Assembly: GCA_027490095.1 (NCBI GenBank)
Contig: JAIXYT010000033.1
Span: 62,001 to 126,000 of the forward strand
Length of the DNA: 64,000 nt
Direction of reading: 5' to 3'
Source: Sphingomonadales bacterium
GTDB taxonomy: Bacteria > Pseudomonadota > Alphaproteobacteria > Sphingomonadales > Sphingomonadaceae
Below the pieces are notes generated by a model. That model worked only from the letters and a program-made list of their open reading frames with translations, was not told the DNA's origin and did not search any database. The translations under genes and the position numbers were made by a program. Every line of letters starts with the position of its first letter. The first letter of the stretch is position 1. Below are positions 46,053 through 56,258 of the stretch, in pieces.

Positions 46053-47585
46053 ATGGCAACACTGGCCGTCGACCAGGCAGCCGTCCCCCGGGTGAGCGCA
46101 TCGTCCCCGCGCATCGCCATCATCGACATCGGCTCCAACTCGGTTCGTCTCGTCGTCTACAAGGGGCTCAGCCGGACGCCCGCAACGCTGTTCAACGAAA
46201 AGGTGATGGCCGGCCTCGGCAAGGGATTGAGCCCCGGGGGCAAGCTGTCACGCGACGCGATGGACATCGCCTTGACCGCGCTCGGCCGGTTCGCCCTGCT
46301 GTGCGAATCCATGGAGGTGGACAGCATCCGCGCAGTGGCAACCGCAGCCGTGCGCGACGCGGCCAACGGCGCCGCCTTCATCGCCCGGGTGCGCCAGGAA
46401 ACCGGCCTGGACGTCGAAGTGATCGATGGCGAGACCGAAGCGCGCGGTGCCGCCTATGGCGTGATCGCCGGCATACCCGATGCGGATGGCGTGGTCGGCG
46501 ACCTTGGCGGCGGCTCGCTGGAGCTGGTCCGGATTGCCGGCGGCGAAATCCACGAGCGCCTGTCACTGCCGCTGGGCGCACTCAGGCTCGATGCCTTCCG
46601 CAAGACCAGCCGGCGCGACCTCTCGCACGAGATCGAGGCCGGCCTCAGGAAACTGAAATGGGCCGAGCTTGGGAAGGGCAAGCCCTTCTATGCGGTGGGT
46701 GGCAGCTGGCGGGCACTGGCGCAGCTCTACATGCACCTGACGGACTGGCCGCTGCCCGTGATCCATCACCATGTGATGCCGCCCGATGCGCCCGAGCGGC
46801 TGGTGCGCACGCTTGCCCAGATCTCGCTGAAATCGCTGAAGGCCGTGCCGTCGATCTCCTCGTCGCGGGCGCCACAGCTGCCGGGCGCCGCTGCCATGCT
46901 GAAGGCGGTGACGCGGCGGCTGGGCTCCAGCTGCATCATCACCTCGGCTTATGGCCTGCGCGAAGGGCTGCTCTACCAGGCCCTCTCCCCATCGGCACAG
47001 GCCGAGGACCCGCTGGTGACCGCCGCGCGCGAGGCGGCCGAGCGTCTGGGGCGTTTTTCCGACGGCAGCGACACGGCCGTGGGCGTTGCCCTGCTGGGCT
47101 TCACCGACGGGCTGTTCCCGAACGAGAGCCCAGTGCACCGGCGCATCCGCGAGGCGGCCTGCCTGCTGGCCGACAGTGCCTGGCGGGCCCACCCCGACAT
47201 GCGCGCCGAGGACGGAATGGACACGGCACTCCACGGAACCTGGGTGGGCATCACCTCGGCCGAGCGGGCAATGCTGGCAGCTGCGCTCTGGGGCGTGAAC
47301 GGCGGGGCATGGCCCGGTGGGGACAGCACGGCGCTGCTGCAGCGGCTGGCCAGCCCGGCGCAGCTGGAGCTCGCGCGGCGCTGGGGCCTTGCGATGCGGT
47401 TGGGGCAGCGGCTTGGTGGCGGGGCTGCCGAGCCCTTGCGCAGGGCCAGGCTTGCGCAGGACGACCTGGTGCTGGAGCTCAGCCTTGGGCGCGACGACGC
47501 GGCGCTTTACGGCGAGCCGGTTCAGCGGCGGCACCGGGCACTTGCACAGGCATTGGGGCTGGAGCCTCGGCTTCGACTGGGCTGA
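46053..47585 (+). CDS. ppx: Exopolyphosphatase Ppx/GppA family
   Basis: Releases phosphate from polyphosphate or converts pppGpp to ppGpp. 510 residues with the actin-like ATPase fold: DIGSNSVRLVVY near 25-36, VIDGETEARGAAYGV, and DLGGGSLELVRI. The C-terminal HD-like half contains ITSAYGLREGLLYQ. Three bases after alaS. Its last 107 bases overlap the convergent rnd gene. Confidence 0.9.
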   Translation: MATLAVDQAAVPRVSASSPRIAIIDIGSNSVRLVVYKGLSRTPATLFNEKVMAGLGKGLSPGGKLSRDAMDIALTALGRFALLCESMEVDSIRAVATAAVRDAANGAAFIARVRQETGLDVEVIDGETEARGAAYGVIAGIPDADGVVGDLGGGSLELVRIAGGEIHERLSLPLGALRLDAFRKTSRRDLSHEIEAGLRKLKWAELGKGKPFYAVGGSWRALAQLYMHLTDWPLPVIHHHVMPPDAPERLVRTLAQISLKSLKAVPSISSSRAPQLPGAAAMLKAVTRRLGSSCIITSAYGLREGLLYQALSPSAQAEDPLVTAAREAAERLGRFSDGSDTAVGVALLGFTDGLFPNESPVHRRIREAACLLADSAWRAHPDMRAEDGMDTALHGTWVGITSAERAMLAAALWGVNGGAWPGGDSTALLQRLASPAQLELARRWGLAMRLGQRLGGGAAEPLRRARLAQDDLVLELSLGRDDAALYGEPVQRRHRALAQALGLEPRLRLG

Positions 47586-48792
47586 CGGGTTCGGCGTCGA
47601 AGTCGGGCGCCTCCACTTCGCGTGCAGGGCTTCCGTCGAGCGGCGCCATCCGCAGCTTGCCCCCCTTCACCGAGAAGCCGAGCCGTCCCTCGACAAGGGC
47701 AACCGCGTCCTCGCCGAACATCCGGTAGCGCCAGCCGTCGAGGATCGGCAGCCCTTCGCGCGCGCCTGCGGCGAGTGCCTCCATCTCCTCTGCCCGCGCA
47801 ACCAACCGGGGCGCAACGCCGGCTTCCTTGGCCCTGATCTTCAGCAGCAGCTTCAACAGGTCGGCGATCAGCGAGGCGTCGGTCGAAAGGCCCGGCCGGT
47901 TCTCCCTCGGCGGCATCTCCGCCTCGGTGAGCGGCTCGGCCGAGGCGATGGCGGCCAGCAGGCGCTGGCCGATCGCATTCTGTGCCCAGGTGGGCGAAAG
48001 CCCGCGCACCCGTGCCAGATCGGCCTGTGAGGCAGGCGGTGCCGCGGCGAGGTCGGCGAGCGTTTCATCCTTCACGATCCGGCCGCGCGGCACATTCTTG
48101 TCGCGGGCCTCATGTTCGCGCCAGCGGGCAAGCGCCTTGAGCCGGCCGAGCACCTCGGGCTTGCGGTTGGGAAGTTTCAGGCGGGTCCAGGCGGTGTCGG
48201 GATTGACCGCATAGTTGGACGGGTCCGACAGACGGGCCATTTCCTCGTCCAGCCACTCGCCCCGGCCGGTCTTGCGCAGCCGGGCCAGCATCTTGGGGAA
48301 CATCTGGGCAAGGTAGGTGACATCGCCGATCGCGTAATGGATCTGCCGGTCCGACAGTGGGCGGCGAGCCCAGTCGGTGAAGCGTGCGCCCTTGTCGATC
48401 TGCTGACCGGTGAAATGCGCGACAAGATTGGCGTAGCTCACCTGCTCGCCCATGCCCATCGCCATGGCCGCCACCTGGGTGTCGAACAGGGGGTAGGGCA
48501 CCTTGCCGGTCAGGTTCATGAAGATCTCGATGTCCTGGCCGCCGGCGTGCAGCACCTTCAGGATCGAATCGTCGGCCAGCAGGTCCAGGAACGGCTTCAT
48601 GTCGAGCCCCTCGGCCAGCGGATCGAGCGCGAACGCATCCTCCGGAGAGGCCAGCTGTACGAGGCAAAGCTCTGGATAATAGGTGTTTTCCCGCATGAAC
48701 TCGGTGTCGACACACAGCACGTCGTGGGCCTTCAGCCGTTCGCAAAGCCGGGCAAGCGTCTTGGTGTCCGTGACAAGGGGATGAATCTGCAT
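47479..48792 (-). CDS. rnd: Ribonuclease D
   Basis: 3'-5' exonuclease for tRNA and stable RNA trimming. 437 residues: DEDDy ligands D29 and E31 (VDTEFMRE), D87 (GGQDIEIF), Tyr153 and Asp157 (YAIGDVTYL), then the HRDC domain (about 210-290). An extra C-terminal tail of roughly 50 residues, rich in Pro, Glu and basic residues (RRKAPRRRAQG), is coded by DNA shared with ppx on the other strand. Confidence 0.93.
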   Translation of the reverse strand: MQIHPLVTDTKTLARLCERLKAHDVLCVDTEFMRENTYYPELCLVQLASPEDAFALDPLAEGLDMKPFLDLLADDSILKVLHAGGQDIEIFMNLTGKVPYPLFDTQVAAMAMGMGEQVSYANLVAHFTGQQIDKGARFTDWARRPLSDRQIHYAIGDVTYLAQMFPKMLARLRKTGRGEWLDEEMARLSDPSNYAVNPDTAWTRLKLPNRKPEVLGRLKALARWREHEARDKNVPRGRIVKDETLADLAAAPPASQADLARVRGLSPTWAQNAIGQRLLAAIASAEPLTEAEMPPRENRPGLSTDASLIADLLKLLLKIRAKEAGVAPRLVARAEEMEALAAGAREGLPILDGWRYRMFGEDAVALVEGRLGFSVKGGKLRMAPLDGSPAREVEAPDFDAEPVSPVEAEAPAPMPVQVPGAAAEPARRKAPRRRAQG

Positions 48793-48856
48793 GGCGCTCG
48801 ATAGCCGAGCCGCAAGCGCTTGACAAAAGGGATAGCCTCGCCTTCACCCCGCGCCC

Positions 48857-50680
48857 ATGAGCACCTCCACCAGCACCCCTTCACACCACGCCTATCGCAC
48901 CCACCACTGCGCCCAGCTGACGGCCGCGAACGTCGGCGAAGCCGTCCGCCTGTCGGGCTGGATCCACCGCAAGCGCGACCATGGCGGCGTGCTGTTCGTC
49001 GACCTGCGCGACCATTATGGCCTCACCCAGCTGGTCTGCGCGGCCGGCTCGCCCTTCCTCGAGCAGCTGGATCGGCTGCGCCTGGAATCCGTGATCACGG
49101 TCGACGGCGAGGTCGTCGCGCGCTCTGATGCGACAGTAAACCCGAACTTGCCGACGGGCGCGATCGAGGTGCGTGTGCGGGGCGTGACCGTGCAGTCGGA
49201 AGCAGCCGAGCTGCCGCTGCCGGTGGCGGCCGAGACGGATTATCCCGAGGACATCCGCCTTCGCTATCGCTTCCTGGACCTCCGGCGGGAGCGCATCCAC
49301 CGCAACATCATGCTGCGCTCGAAGGTGATCGCATCGCTCAGGCAGCGGATGATCGGGCAAGGCTTCACCGAGTTCCAGACGCCGATCCTCACCGCCTCCA
49401 GCCCCGAGGGCGCGCGCGACTTCCTGGTGCCGTCGCGGCTGCACCCGGGCAAGTTCTACGCACTTCCCCAGGCGCCGCAGATGTTCAAGCAGCTGCTGAT
49501 GGTGGCGGGCTTCGACCGCTACTTCCAGATCGCCCCCTGCTTCCGCGACGAGGATGCCCGCGCCGACCGCTCCCCGGGCGAATTCTACCAGCTCGACTTC
49601 GAGATGAGCTTCGTGACGCAGGAGGATGTGTTCGCAGCCATCGAGCCGGTGCTCGGCGGCCTCTTCGAGGAGTTCGGCGGCTGGAACCGCGACAAGCCCT
49701 GGGCCGTGACGCCCACGCCCTTCCCGCGCATTCCCTACGCGGAAGCCATGCTCACCTACGGCAGCGACAAGCCCGACCTCCGGAACCCGCTGAGGATCAG
49801 CGACGTGTCGGAGCATTTCCGTGCATCCGGCTTCGGCCTGTTCGAGAAGATCGTCGGCAGCGGCGGCGTGGTGCGGGCGATCCCGGCGCCGGCCACGGCC
49901 GAGAAAAGCCGCAAGTTCTTCGACGACATGAACGAATGGGCCCGCAGCGAAGGCCACGCCGGCCTCGGCTATGTCACCCGCAAGGGCGGCGAGTTCGGCG
50001 GCCCGATCGCCAAGAACCATGGCGAGGCGGGCATGATCGCGCTGTACGAGGCGCTGGGCCTGGGGCCGGATGATGGCTGCTTCTTCGCGGCCGGCAAGGA
50101 ACTGCCCACCGCCAAGCTCGCAGGCCAGGCGCGCACCCGCGTCGGTGAGCAGCTCGGCCTGATCGAGCAGGGCGCCTACCGCTTCTGCTGGATCGTCGAC
50201 TTCCCGATGTTCGAGGCCGACGAGGAAACCGGCAAGATCGACTTCAGCCACAACCCCTTCTCCATGCCGCAGGGCGAGCTGGAGGCGCTGGAAACCAAGC
50301 ACCCGCTCGAGATCCTCGCCTATCAGTACGACATCGTCTGCAACGGCGTGGAGCTGTCGTCGGGCGCGATCCGGAACCACAAGCCGGAAATCATGTACAA
50401 GGCGTTCGACATCGCCGGCTACAGCCGCGACGAAGTGGACACCAATTTCCCGGGCATGATCAACGCCTTCAAGTACGGCGCACCGCCGCACGGCGGGTCC
50501 GCACCCGGCGTCGACCGGATCGTCATGCTGCTGGCAGACGAGCCCAACATCCGCGAAGTCACGCTGTTCCCGCTGAACCAGAAGGCGGAGGACCTGATGA
50601 TGAACGCGCCGTCGGTGGTGATGGAGAAGCAGCTGAAGGAACTGCACATCCGCCTCGCTCCGCCGCCGCAGGGTCGTTAA
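48857..50680 (+). CDS. aspS: Aspartate--tRNA ligase
   Basis: Charges tRNA-Asp. 607 residues: N-terminal OB fold ([29 protein letters not shown]), class II motif 2 [22 protein letters not shown] insertion, and motif 3 [18 protein letters not shown]. It is the bacterial-type enzyme; discriminating or not cannot be told by eye. A TTGACA at 48820-48825 places the transcript start close to the ATG, and no ribosome-binding site is seen, so the message may be leaderless. Confidence 0.95.
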   Translation: MSTSTSTPSHHAYRTHHCAQLTAANVGEAVRLSGWIHRKRDHGGVLFVDLRDHYGLTQLVCAAGSPFLEQLDRLRLESVITVDGEVVARSDATVNPNLPTGAIEVRVRGVTVQSEAAELPLPVAAETDYPEDIRLRYRFLDLRRERIHRNIMLRSKVIASLRQRMIGQGFTEFQTPILTASSPEGARDFLVPSRLHPGKFYALPQAPQMFKQLLMVAGFDRYFQIAPCFRDEDARADRSPGEFYQLDFEMSFVTQEDVFAAIEPVLGGLFEEFGGWNRDKPWAVTPTPFPRIPYAEAMLTYGSDKPDLRNPLRISDVSEHFRASGFGLFEKIVGSGGVVRAIPAPATAEKSRKFFDDMNEWARSEGHAGLGYVTRKGGEFGGPIAKNHGEAGMIALYEALGLGPDDGCFFAAGKELPTAKLAGQARTRVGEQLGLIEQGAYRFCWIVDFPMFEADEETGKIDFSHNPFSMPQGELEALETKHPLEILAYQYDIVCNGVELSSGAIRNHKPEIMYKAFDIAGYSRDEVDTNFPGMINAFKYGAPPHGGSAPGVDRIVMLLADEPNIREVTLFPLNQKAEDLMMNAPSVVMEKQLKELHIRLAPPPQGR

Positions 50681-52218
50681 GCGCCGCACTCCCGGTCGAG
50701 CACCGCGCGCGTGCGGTCGAGCAGCATGTCGGCGGCTTCGTGGGTGGGGGCGATGCAGGTGGCGCCCAGCTTGCCGCATTCCGACGTCGCCCCCAGCAGG
50801 TGGAAGGCAACCCCTTGCGAGGCGGCCGCGTTCCAGTGCAGGCCGTTCATCACCGCAATGTCGATGAGGTCGTGCGGGGTGAGGCCGCGATAGGCCTCGC
50901 TGACCAGATTGTCGGTCGCGGTGTAGCAGGCCGGCTGCCCCTGCGCGGTGCGGTAGGTCGCCGTCTCGCCGTCATAGTGTCCATCGGTCAGGAACTGGAG
51001 CGTGAGGAAGGGGTGGGTGGTGCCGCCCTTCCGGAGGTTCACCTCGATCGCGCGATGGTCCCAGCCGGTCGCTGTGCGGACCGAAAGGAAATCGATACCG
51101 AAGCGGCCGGTCACGCCCTTTTGCGCCAGCGCCTCGCCGGCCGACAGCCCCAGTGCCTGGATGTCGGCTGCATAGGCGGGGTCGGCCGGAAAGCGGCAGC
51201 CAAGATACACTTGGCCGGTCTGGCCCCCGAGGATCTGGTCGTGGGTGGAGATGGGGCTGGTGACGCCCGTCGGGTCCACCCGCACCTGCGCCGAGGGCGA
51301 CGCCTTGCCGTCGCCGTCCAGCCATTCCTCGACGATCCCGCCCATCTGGCCGAACTTGTCGGCGAACGCCTCGAAGCCCATGCCGTCGGCCTCGGGCGAA
51401 AGGCGTTCGAGATTGGCGTCCACCCAGCGGGTCAGGCCCATGTCATTGGGCGCGCCTTCGAAGCGGAACGTGGCGTTGCCGTCGCCCGAGAAGCCCTCCT
51501 CCAGCTTCACCACCGCCTTGCGCAGGGCCGGGTTGCGCTGCCGCAGGTCTGCAAGTGCCCGCACCATGTCGGCCCGGCCCTTCAGCGCCTCATGCCCGTC
51601 CGGCAGGGGGATGCCGGCCTCTCGGAAGATCCGCCGCGACCCGGTCTTCGAGCCCCAGTGCAGCAGCGACGGATCGCAGCCGTAGATCGGCGCATCCAGC
51701 GCCAGCGCCAGCCGCCGCTCCTGCTCGGTCACGGTGAAGCAGCTGAGGTGGACGGCCTCTGGGTGGCGGATTGCAGCCTTCAGCCGCGCCATCAGCCGCG
51801 GCCGCGCCAGGAACTTTGCAGTAAGCGGGGCAGGGGAGGCATCGTCTGCCGACAGGAAGGTGAGGCGCTGGCGGGCATGGTGGCCGGGCACGCCAGGCAG
51901 CAGGTGGAGATAATAGTCGATGATGGTCGCCGGGATGGTCGTGCTGGTGAGGTAGATCAGCTGCGTGCGCGGCAGGCGCAGCAGCAGCAGCAGGCAGAGC
52001 ATGCGCTCTTCATAATGGTGCGCCCCCTTCACCTTGGCCATCATGTCCGGGTCGAAGCCCAGGCTCGGCACCACGATCACGGTGCGGGGCACATGGGGGT
52101 GGTCGAAGATGTCGTGATAGTGGGACGCGAAGCGCGCCTGCAGCGCTTGAAAGCGCTGGAGCTCCGCAGGCGTCGGGGCCAAGTCGAATTCAGGCAGTCT
52201 CAAAGGCCGGCCTCCCAA
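50677..52218 (-). CDS. ATP-grasp peptide ligase, PGM1-related
   Basis: A 513-residue cytosolic protein like the peptide ligase PGM1 of pheganomycin synthesis. After an N-terminal domain ([23 protein letters not shown]) comes an ATP-grasp core ([47 protein letters not shown]) and the family's C-terminal block ([41 protein letters not shown]). It likely joins an amino acid or small acid to a peptide-like partner. No precursor peptide or other biosynthetic gene is adjacent. It shares four bases with the end of convergent aspS. Confidence 0.78.
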   Translation of the reverse strand: MGGRPLRLPEFDLAPTPAELQRFQALQARFASHYHDIFDHPHVPRTVIVVPSLGFDPDMMAKVKGAHHYEERMLCLLLLLRLPRTQLIYLTSTTIPATIIDYYLHLLPGVPGHHARQRLTFLSADDASPAPLTAKFLARPRLMARLKAAIRHPEAVHLSCFTVTEQERRLALALDAPIYGCDPSLLHWGSKTGSRRIFREAGIPLPDGHEALKGRADMVRALADLRQRNPALRKAVVKLEEGFSGDGNATFRFEGAPNDMGLTRWVDANLERLSPEADGMGFEAFADKFGQMGGIVEEWLDGDGKASPSAQVRVDPTGVTSPISTHDQILGGQTGQVYLGCRFPADPAYAADIQALGLSAGEALAQKGVTGRFGIDFLSVRTATGWDHRAIEVNLRKGGTTHPFLTLQFLTDGHYDGETATYRTAQGQPACYTATDNLVSEAYRGLTPHDLIDIAVMNGLHWNAAASQGVAFHLLGATSECGKLGATCIAPTHEAADMLLDRTRAVLDRECGA

Positions 52219-52261
52219 GGCGGAAGGCTCGCAGGAAGCCGGCCGTCAGGTCAAGACCGGG

Positions 52262-52858
52262 TCAGTACTTGACGCTGCAGCCATAGGGGCGGCTGGTCGG
52301 TGTCGCGACGGGCTTGCCGTCCGCAACCTGCATGATGGCGAGTCGTGCCAGCGGCTCGGCCTTGGCGATGTCGGCCGGGTTTGCGCTCGGGATGCTGTCG
52401 ATCCCGCCCGCATAGGCCAGCCGGCCGTCAGGCGCGATCACGAACATGTGCGGCGTGGTGCGGGCGCCATAGGCGCGCCCGATCGCGCCGTCGGCATCCA
52501 GCAGATAGGCCGTCGACTGGAAGCCCTGCGCGCGCATCTTGGCATTGGCGGCCTTGCCGTCGACATGGCCCTGCTTGCCCGGCGCGCCGGAGTTGATCGT
52601 CAGCCACACGGCGCCCTGCTTTCGGGCATCGGCCTGCAGCTTCTGCATGTCCCCGCCCGAATACCATTTCTGCACGAACGGGCAGTCCGCGTTGGTCCAT
52701 TCCAGAACCACGGGCTTGCCGCGGAAGTCCGACAGGCTGACGGTGCGGCCGTTGCTGTCGGTCGCGGTGAAGGCCGGCGCTGCCTCGCCCACCACCGCGA
52801 CGGCGGCCGCCGGGGCGGACAGGGTGATGGCTGCGGCGGCGAGGATCATCTTCATCAT
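52262..52858 (-). CDS. Exported thioredoxin-fold redoxin (AhpC/TSA-like)
   Basis: A 198-residue protein with a signal peptide (to about residue 23) and a peroxiredoxin/TlpA-like fold: GEAAPAFTATDSNGRTVSLSDFRGKPVVLEWTN, then the single redox Cys in ADCPFVQKWY near residue 59, and ARTTPHMFVI. The DCPF form without a CxxC is typical of a family of exported redoxins whose role is poorly known. It follows dsbD by 25 bases on the same strand, so DsbD may keep it reduced. Confidence 0.82.
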   Translation of the reverse strand: MMKMILAAAAITLSAPAAAVAVVGEAAPAFTATDSNGRTVSLSDFRGKPVVLEWTNADCPFVQKWYSGGDMQKLQADARKQGAVWLTINSGAPGKQGHVDGKAANAKMRAQGFQSTAYLLDADGAIGRAYGARTTPHMFVIAPDGRLAYAGGIDSIPSANPADIAKAEPLARLAIMQVADGKPVATPTSRPYGCSVKY

Positions 52859-52883
52859 GGCCTATCCCTTGAACCGTTGAACG

Positions 52884-54956
52884 TTAACGCTTGCTTGCCA
52901 GTTCGGTGAGGGCGGAAACCGTCAGGATCTGCGGAAGTTCCGTGACCTGCCCGTCCGCCCCGTAGAACAGGTAGAGCGGAATTCCGGCCCTACCTTGCTG
53001 CTCGAGGAAGCGGGCGATCACCGGATCCGGCCTGGTCCAGTCCCCCACCATCACCTGTATGCCGGCCTGGCGGAAGGCTGCCGCGACGGCCGGGTCGGAC
53101 AGTGCGCCCTTCTCGTTCACCTTGCAGGTCAGGCACCAGTCCGCGGTGAAATACAGGAACACCGGCTTGCCCGCCGCCTTTGCCGATGCAAGTGCATCCG
53201 CGCTGTAGGGAATGGCACCAAGGCCGGACGAGCCGCCCGTGGCGGCCTGTGCTGCAGCGTCCATCGGCAGCCGATCGAGGGCGAGGGGCCCGGCCAGCGC
53301 CACGATGGCAGCCAGCGAGACGGTGACCGCGATGGGGGCCCGCTTCTGCTGGCGCAGGCCAAGCACCCACAGGCAGATCGAGAGGATGAGGGCCGCGCTG
53401 AGGCCCGCCATCAGCCCGTTGATCCCGGCTTGCCGACCCAGCACCCAGGCCAGCGCAAGCGCTGTCAGAAGCATGGGTACTGCCAGGACCCGCCGGAAGC
53501 CCACCATCCAGGGGCCGGGCTTCGGCAGGCGGCGGCGGAGCGACGGCAGGAACCCGATCGCGAGGAAGGGAAGGGCGAGCCCGAGGCCGAGGCCGGCAAA
53601 GACGGCAAGGCCGGCCGCCGGCGGCAGGACGAGGGCAGCCCCCAGCGCGCCTGCCATGAAGGGGCCCGTGCAGGGCGTTGCAACGAAGGCCGCCAGTGCG
53701 CCGGTGAAGAAGGCCCCCCTGGCGCCGGGCTTCGATGCAAGCTCGCTCCCGACATTGGATGTGCCCAGATCGACTTCGAACAGCCCCGCAAAGTTGAGCC
53801 CGATCGCCAGCGTCAGCAACATCAGGAAGAGGATGACCCTGGGGTCCTGAAGCTGGAAGGCCCAGCCGGCACCGGCGCCCGCCCGCGCGATCAGGATGGC
53901 GACCAGGCCGAGCGCGGTTGTGACCAGAACCACCCCGGCTGTGTAGGCAAGCCCCTCGGTCCGCGCGTGCCCCTCGGACGCGCCGGCCCTCGCAAGGCTG
54001 AGCGCCTTCAGGCTGAGGATCGGGAAGACGCATGGCATCAGGTTCAGAAGCAGGCCGCCCAGGACTGCAAGGCCGAAGGCCGGCAGGAAGGCTGCCCCAG
54101 GCGCGTTCCGGCCCGCTGCCAGGGGGTCGCCGGCCGCGACTGTACCGGGGGCCGCCGCAAGCGTCAGTCCCATCACCTCGTCGCCGCGCTCGATCCTCAG
54201 AAGGCCCGCGATCGCCTGGGGGCTGGTGCCCGGGACGGCATCGCTCTCGATGATGAGCGCGCTGTCGGTGCGCGTGACGACCTGCGGGCTGGCGAACAGG
54301 ACCGCGTCGTCGCCGCTGGCAAAGAAATGCGCGCCCGTGATGGTGTCGGTGCCGGCCATTGGAACCATCAGCCGAAGTCGCTTGCTGTCGGTCTGAAATC
54401 GCGCCTGTTCGAACAGCTGGCGGGGAAGGGCCCCGCGCGCGTCCGAAAAGCGCGACTGCTGGGCAGGATCGGCCGACCCATCGCCCAGCTCGAGCGGAAG
54501 CGTCAGGTCTGCGCCTTCGGGGATGCAGATCTTGTCGTCGCAGACCAGCCAGTCGAGCCGGACCTTCAGCGGCAAGGCGCCCGAGGCCGACTGCGGCACC
54601 TCGACATCCGCCAGCAGGATATTCTCGCCCGAGTAGACATGGTTCATCAGCCCGGCGACGACATAGGTCTCGGGCACCGGATAGCGCAGCGCTGACACGG
54701 TGATGCCCTGTGGCACCGTCCATTCCGCCCGCGTGGGCATGCCGCTGTCGCCCGGGTTTTCCCAATAGGTGTGCCATCCGGGCCTGGGCTTCATCACGAA
54801 GCCGATGGTGAATCGCTGGCCGGGGGCGGGGGCCTTCACCTCGGAGACGAGCTCGACCCGGGTGTTGGGAAGCTCGGCGACCGACTGCGCCGGGGCAGGG
54901 CTCGCGCCAAGGGCGGCGAAACAGGCGGCGAACAGGAGCAGCAGGCGGGCGAACAT
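52884..54956 (-). CDS. dsbD: Thiol:disulfide interchange protein DsbD/ScsB type
   Basis: Carries electrons across the inner membrane to periplasmic thiols. About 690 residues from ATG 54956: signal peptide, periplasmic alpha domain with the Cys pair in WLVCDDKICIPEG, eight membrane segments with the paired Cys of MPCVFPILSLKAL and ATPCTGPFMAG, and a C-terminal thioredoxin domain with WCLTCK. ATGs at 54968 and 54992 are alternatives with no better ribosome-binding site. Upstream of the redoxin gene. Confidence 0.9.
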   Translation of the reverse strand: MFARLLLLFAACFAALGASPAPAQSVAELPNTRVELVSEVKAPAPGQRFTIGFVMKPRPGWHTYWENPGDSGMPTRAEWTVPQGITVSALRYPVPETYVVAGLMNHVYSGENILLADVEVPQSASGALPLKVRLDWLVCDDKICIPEGADLTLPLELGDGSADPAQQSRFSDARGALPRQLFEQARFQTDSKRLRLMVPMAGTDTITGAHFFASGDDAVLFASPQVVTRTDSALIIESDAVPGTSPQAIAGLLRIERGDEVMGLTLAAAPGTVAAGDPLAAGRNAPGAAFLPAFGLAVLGGLLLNLMPCVFPILSLKALSLARAGASEGHARTEGLAYTAGVVLVTTALGLVAILIARAGAGAGWAFQLQDPRVILFLMLLTLAIGLNFAGLFEVDLGTSNVGSELASKPGARGAFFTGALAAFVATPCTGPFMAGALGAALVLPPAAGLAVFAGLGLGLALPFLAIGFLPSLRRRLPKPGPWMVGFRRVLAVPMLLTALALAWVLGRQAGINGLMAGLSAALILSICLWVLGLRQQKRAPIAVTVSLAAIVALAGPLALDRLPMDAAAQAATGGSSGLGAIPYSADALASAKAAGKPVFLYFTADWCLTCKVNEKGALSDPAVAAAFRQAGIQVMVGDWTRPDPVIARFLEQQGRAGIPLYLFYGADGQVTELPQILTVSALTELASKR

Positions 54957-55009
54957 GGGCGGTTCCATAGGGGAGGGCGGGGTTTGCGCCAAGCGCTGCG
55001 AGGCCGGCC

Positions 55010-55082
55010 GTGCGGCAAAGCCGCACGAGTCCGGCCGCCTAACACAAACAAGAATGAATCAAGGTGTCCGGCAAAGCCGGAC
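55010..55082. repeat. Two related hairpins with CGGC-AAA-GCCG core
   Basis: gtgcggc-aaa-gccgcac (55010-55026) and gtccggc-aaa-gccggac (55066-55082) have the same loop and nearly the same arms, 56 bases apart, each followed by a [ag]ctcg/gagtcc-type run. They look like two copies of one small palindromic element in the leader of dsbD. Confidence 0.55.
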
Positions 55083-55097
55083 TCGTCGGACATGACA

Positions 55098-55125
55098 AAA
55101 GGGCGGGGTCGAGACCCCGCCCTTT
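55098..55125 (-). terminator. Intrinsic terminator of the rplM-rpsI operon
   Basis: Perfect 12-base stem aaagggcggggt/accccgcccttt with loop cgag. On the minus strand it runs into TTTTGTC, a usable T-run, 79 bases after the rpsI stop. Confidence 0.8.
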
Positions 55126-55164
55126 CGCATGCCGGCCGGCGCGTACGCGAGTCCGTGGGCCTTC

Positions 55165-55187
55165 CCGGGATTGCGATGCAATCCCGG
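55165..55187. repeat. Hairpin downstream of rpsI
   Basis: Stem ccgggattgc/gcaatcccgg with loop gat, extended outward by gtgggcct (55155-55162) against aggccac (55191-55197). It sits between the rpsI stop and the T-run terminator and may protect the message end. Confidence 0.6.
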
Positions 55188-55203
55188 TCCAGGCCACGGC
55201 CGC

Positions 55204-55785
55204 TTAACGCTTCGAAAACTGGAAGCTGCGCCGTGCCTTCGCCTTGCCGTACTTCTTCCGCTCGACCGCGCGGCTGTCGCGGGTGAGGAAGCCGGCCTGC
55301 TTCACCGCGCCGCGCAGCGCCGGTTCATAGCGGGTCAGCGCCTGGGCGATGCCGTGCTTCACGGCGCCGGCCTGGCCCGAAAGGCCACCGCCGACAACGG
55401 TTGCAACCACATCATATTGTTCGCGGCGCTCGGCCACGTCGAACGGTTGGTTGATCACCAGGCGCAGCGTCGGCCGTGCGAAATAGACGGTCTGGTCGCG
55501 GCCGTTGATCTCGATCTTGCCCGAGCCGGGCTTCAGCCAGACGCGGGCAACCGCGTCCTTCCGGCGGCCGGTCGCATAGGCGCGGCCGAACTTGTCGAGG
55601 ATCTGCGGGCGCAGCGCGACAGGCTCGGCCTGCACGGGCGCCACGGGCGCCGGGGCTTCGCCGGTTGGCGCAGCCGGGGCGGCTGCCGGAGCGGGGGCAG
55701 CCGGGGCTGCGGTTTCGGCCTGCTGCAGCTTCGCGAGGTCCGCGAGGCTCATGCGGGTGTCTTCCTGCGGGGTGTTCTCGCTCAT
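55204..55785 (-). CDS. rpsI: 30S ribosomal protein S9
   Basis: 193 residues. The S9 fold begins near residue 66 ([23 protein letters not shown]) and ends with the tRNA-contacting tail [11 protein letters not shown]. The first 60 or so residues form an Ala/Pro/Glu-rich extension that standard S9 lacks. Its ATG overlaps the rplM stop (ATGA). Confidence 0.95.
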   Translation of the reverse strand: MSENTPQEDTRMSLADLAKLQQAETAAPAAPAPAAAPAAPTGEAPAPVAPVQAEPVALRPQILDKFGRAYATGRRKDAVARVWLKPGSGKIEINGRDQTVYFARPTLRLVINQPFDVAERREQYDVVATVVGGGLSGQAGAVKHGIAQALTRYEPALRGAVKQAGFLTRDSRAVERKKYGKAKARRSFQFSKR

Positions 55786-56258
55786 TGCGCGGCAACCTTG
55801 TTCTTGCGGTTCATCGAGCCGACGTCGAGCAGCTCGGGGTTCTGGGCGGCGTGGGGGTGCTCGGCGCCGGCGAAGATGCGCAGGTTGCGCATCTGCTGGC
55901 GACCCAGCGGCCCGCGCGGGATCATCCGCTCGACGGCCTTTTCCAGCACGCGCTCGGGGAAGCGGCCTTCCAGCACCTTGTCGGCGCGCACTTCCTTGAT
56001 GCCGCCGGCATAGCCGGTGTGGCGGTAGTACATCTTCTGCGTTGCCTTGCGGCCGGTGAACTTCACCTTTTCCGCGTTGATGATGATGACATTGTCACCA
56101 CAATCCACGTGCGGGGTGAAGCTCGCCTTGTGCTTGCCGCGCAGGCGATTGGCGACGATGGTGGCCAGACGGCCGACGACGAGGCCGTCGGCGTCGATCA
56201 GGATCCACTTCTTTTCGACTTCGGCGGGTTTCGCCGAGTCCGTGATGCGGGTGAGCAT
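55782..56258 (-). CDS. rplM: 50S ribosomal protein L13
   Basis: 158 residues from ATG 56258: [57 protein letters not shown] and [20 protein letters not shown] are L13 marks. The earlier ATG at 56291 gives a poorly conserved lead. Possible promoter TTGCCT-N17-TAGAGG about 60-90 bases upstream. Confidence 0.95.
   Translation of the reverse strand: MLTRITDSAKPAEVEKKWILIDADGLVVGRLATIVANRLRGKHKASFTPHVDCGDNVIIINAEKVKFTGRKATQKMYYRHTGYAGGIKEVRADKVLEGRFPERVLEKAVERMIPRGPLGRQQMRNLRIFAGAEHPHAAQNPELLDVGSMNRKNKVAAQ

Noticed and set aside
48881-50779. 632-residue open frame antisense to aspS
   Set aside because: Shadow of aspS caused by third-position GC bias.
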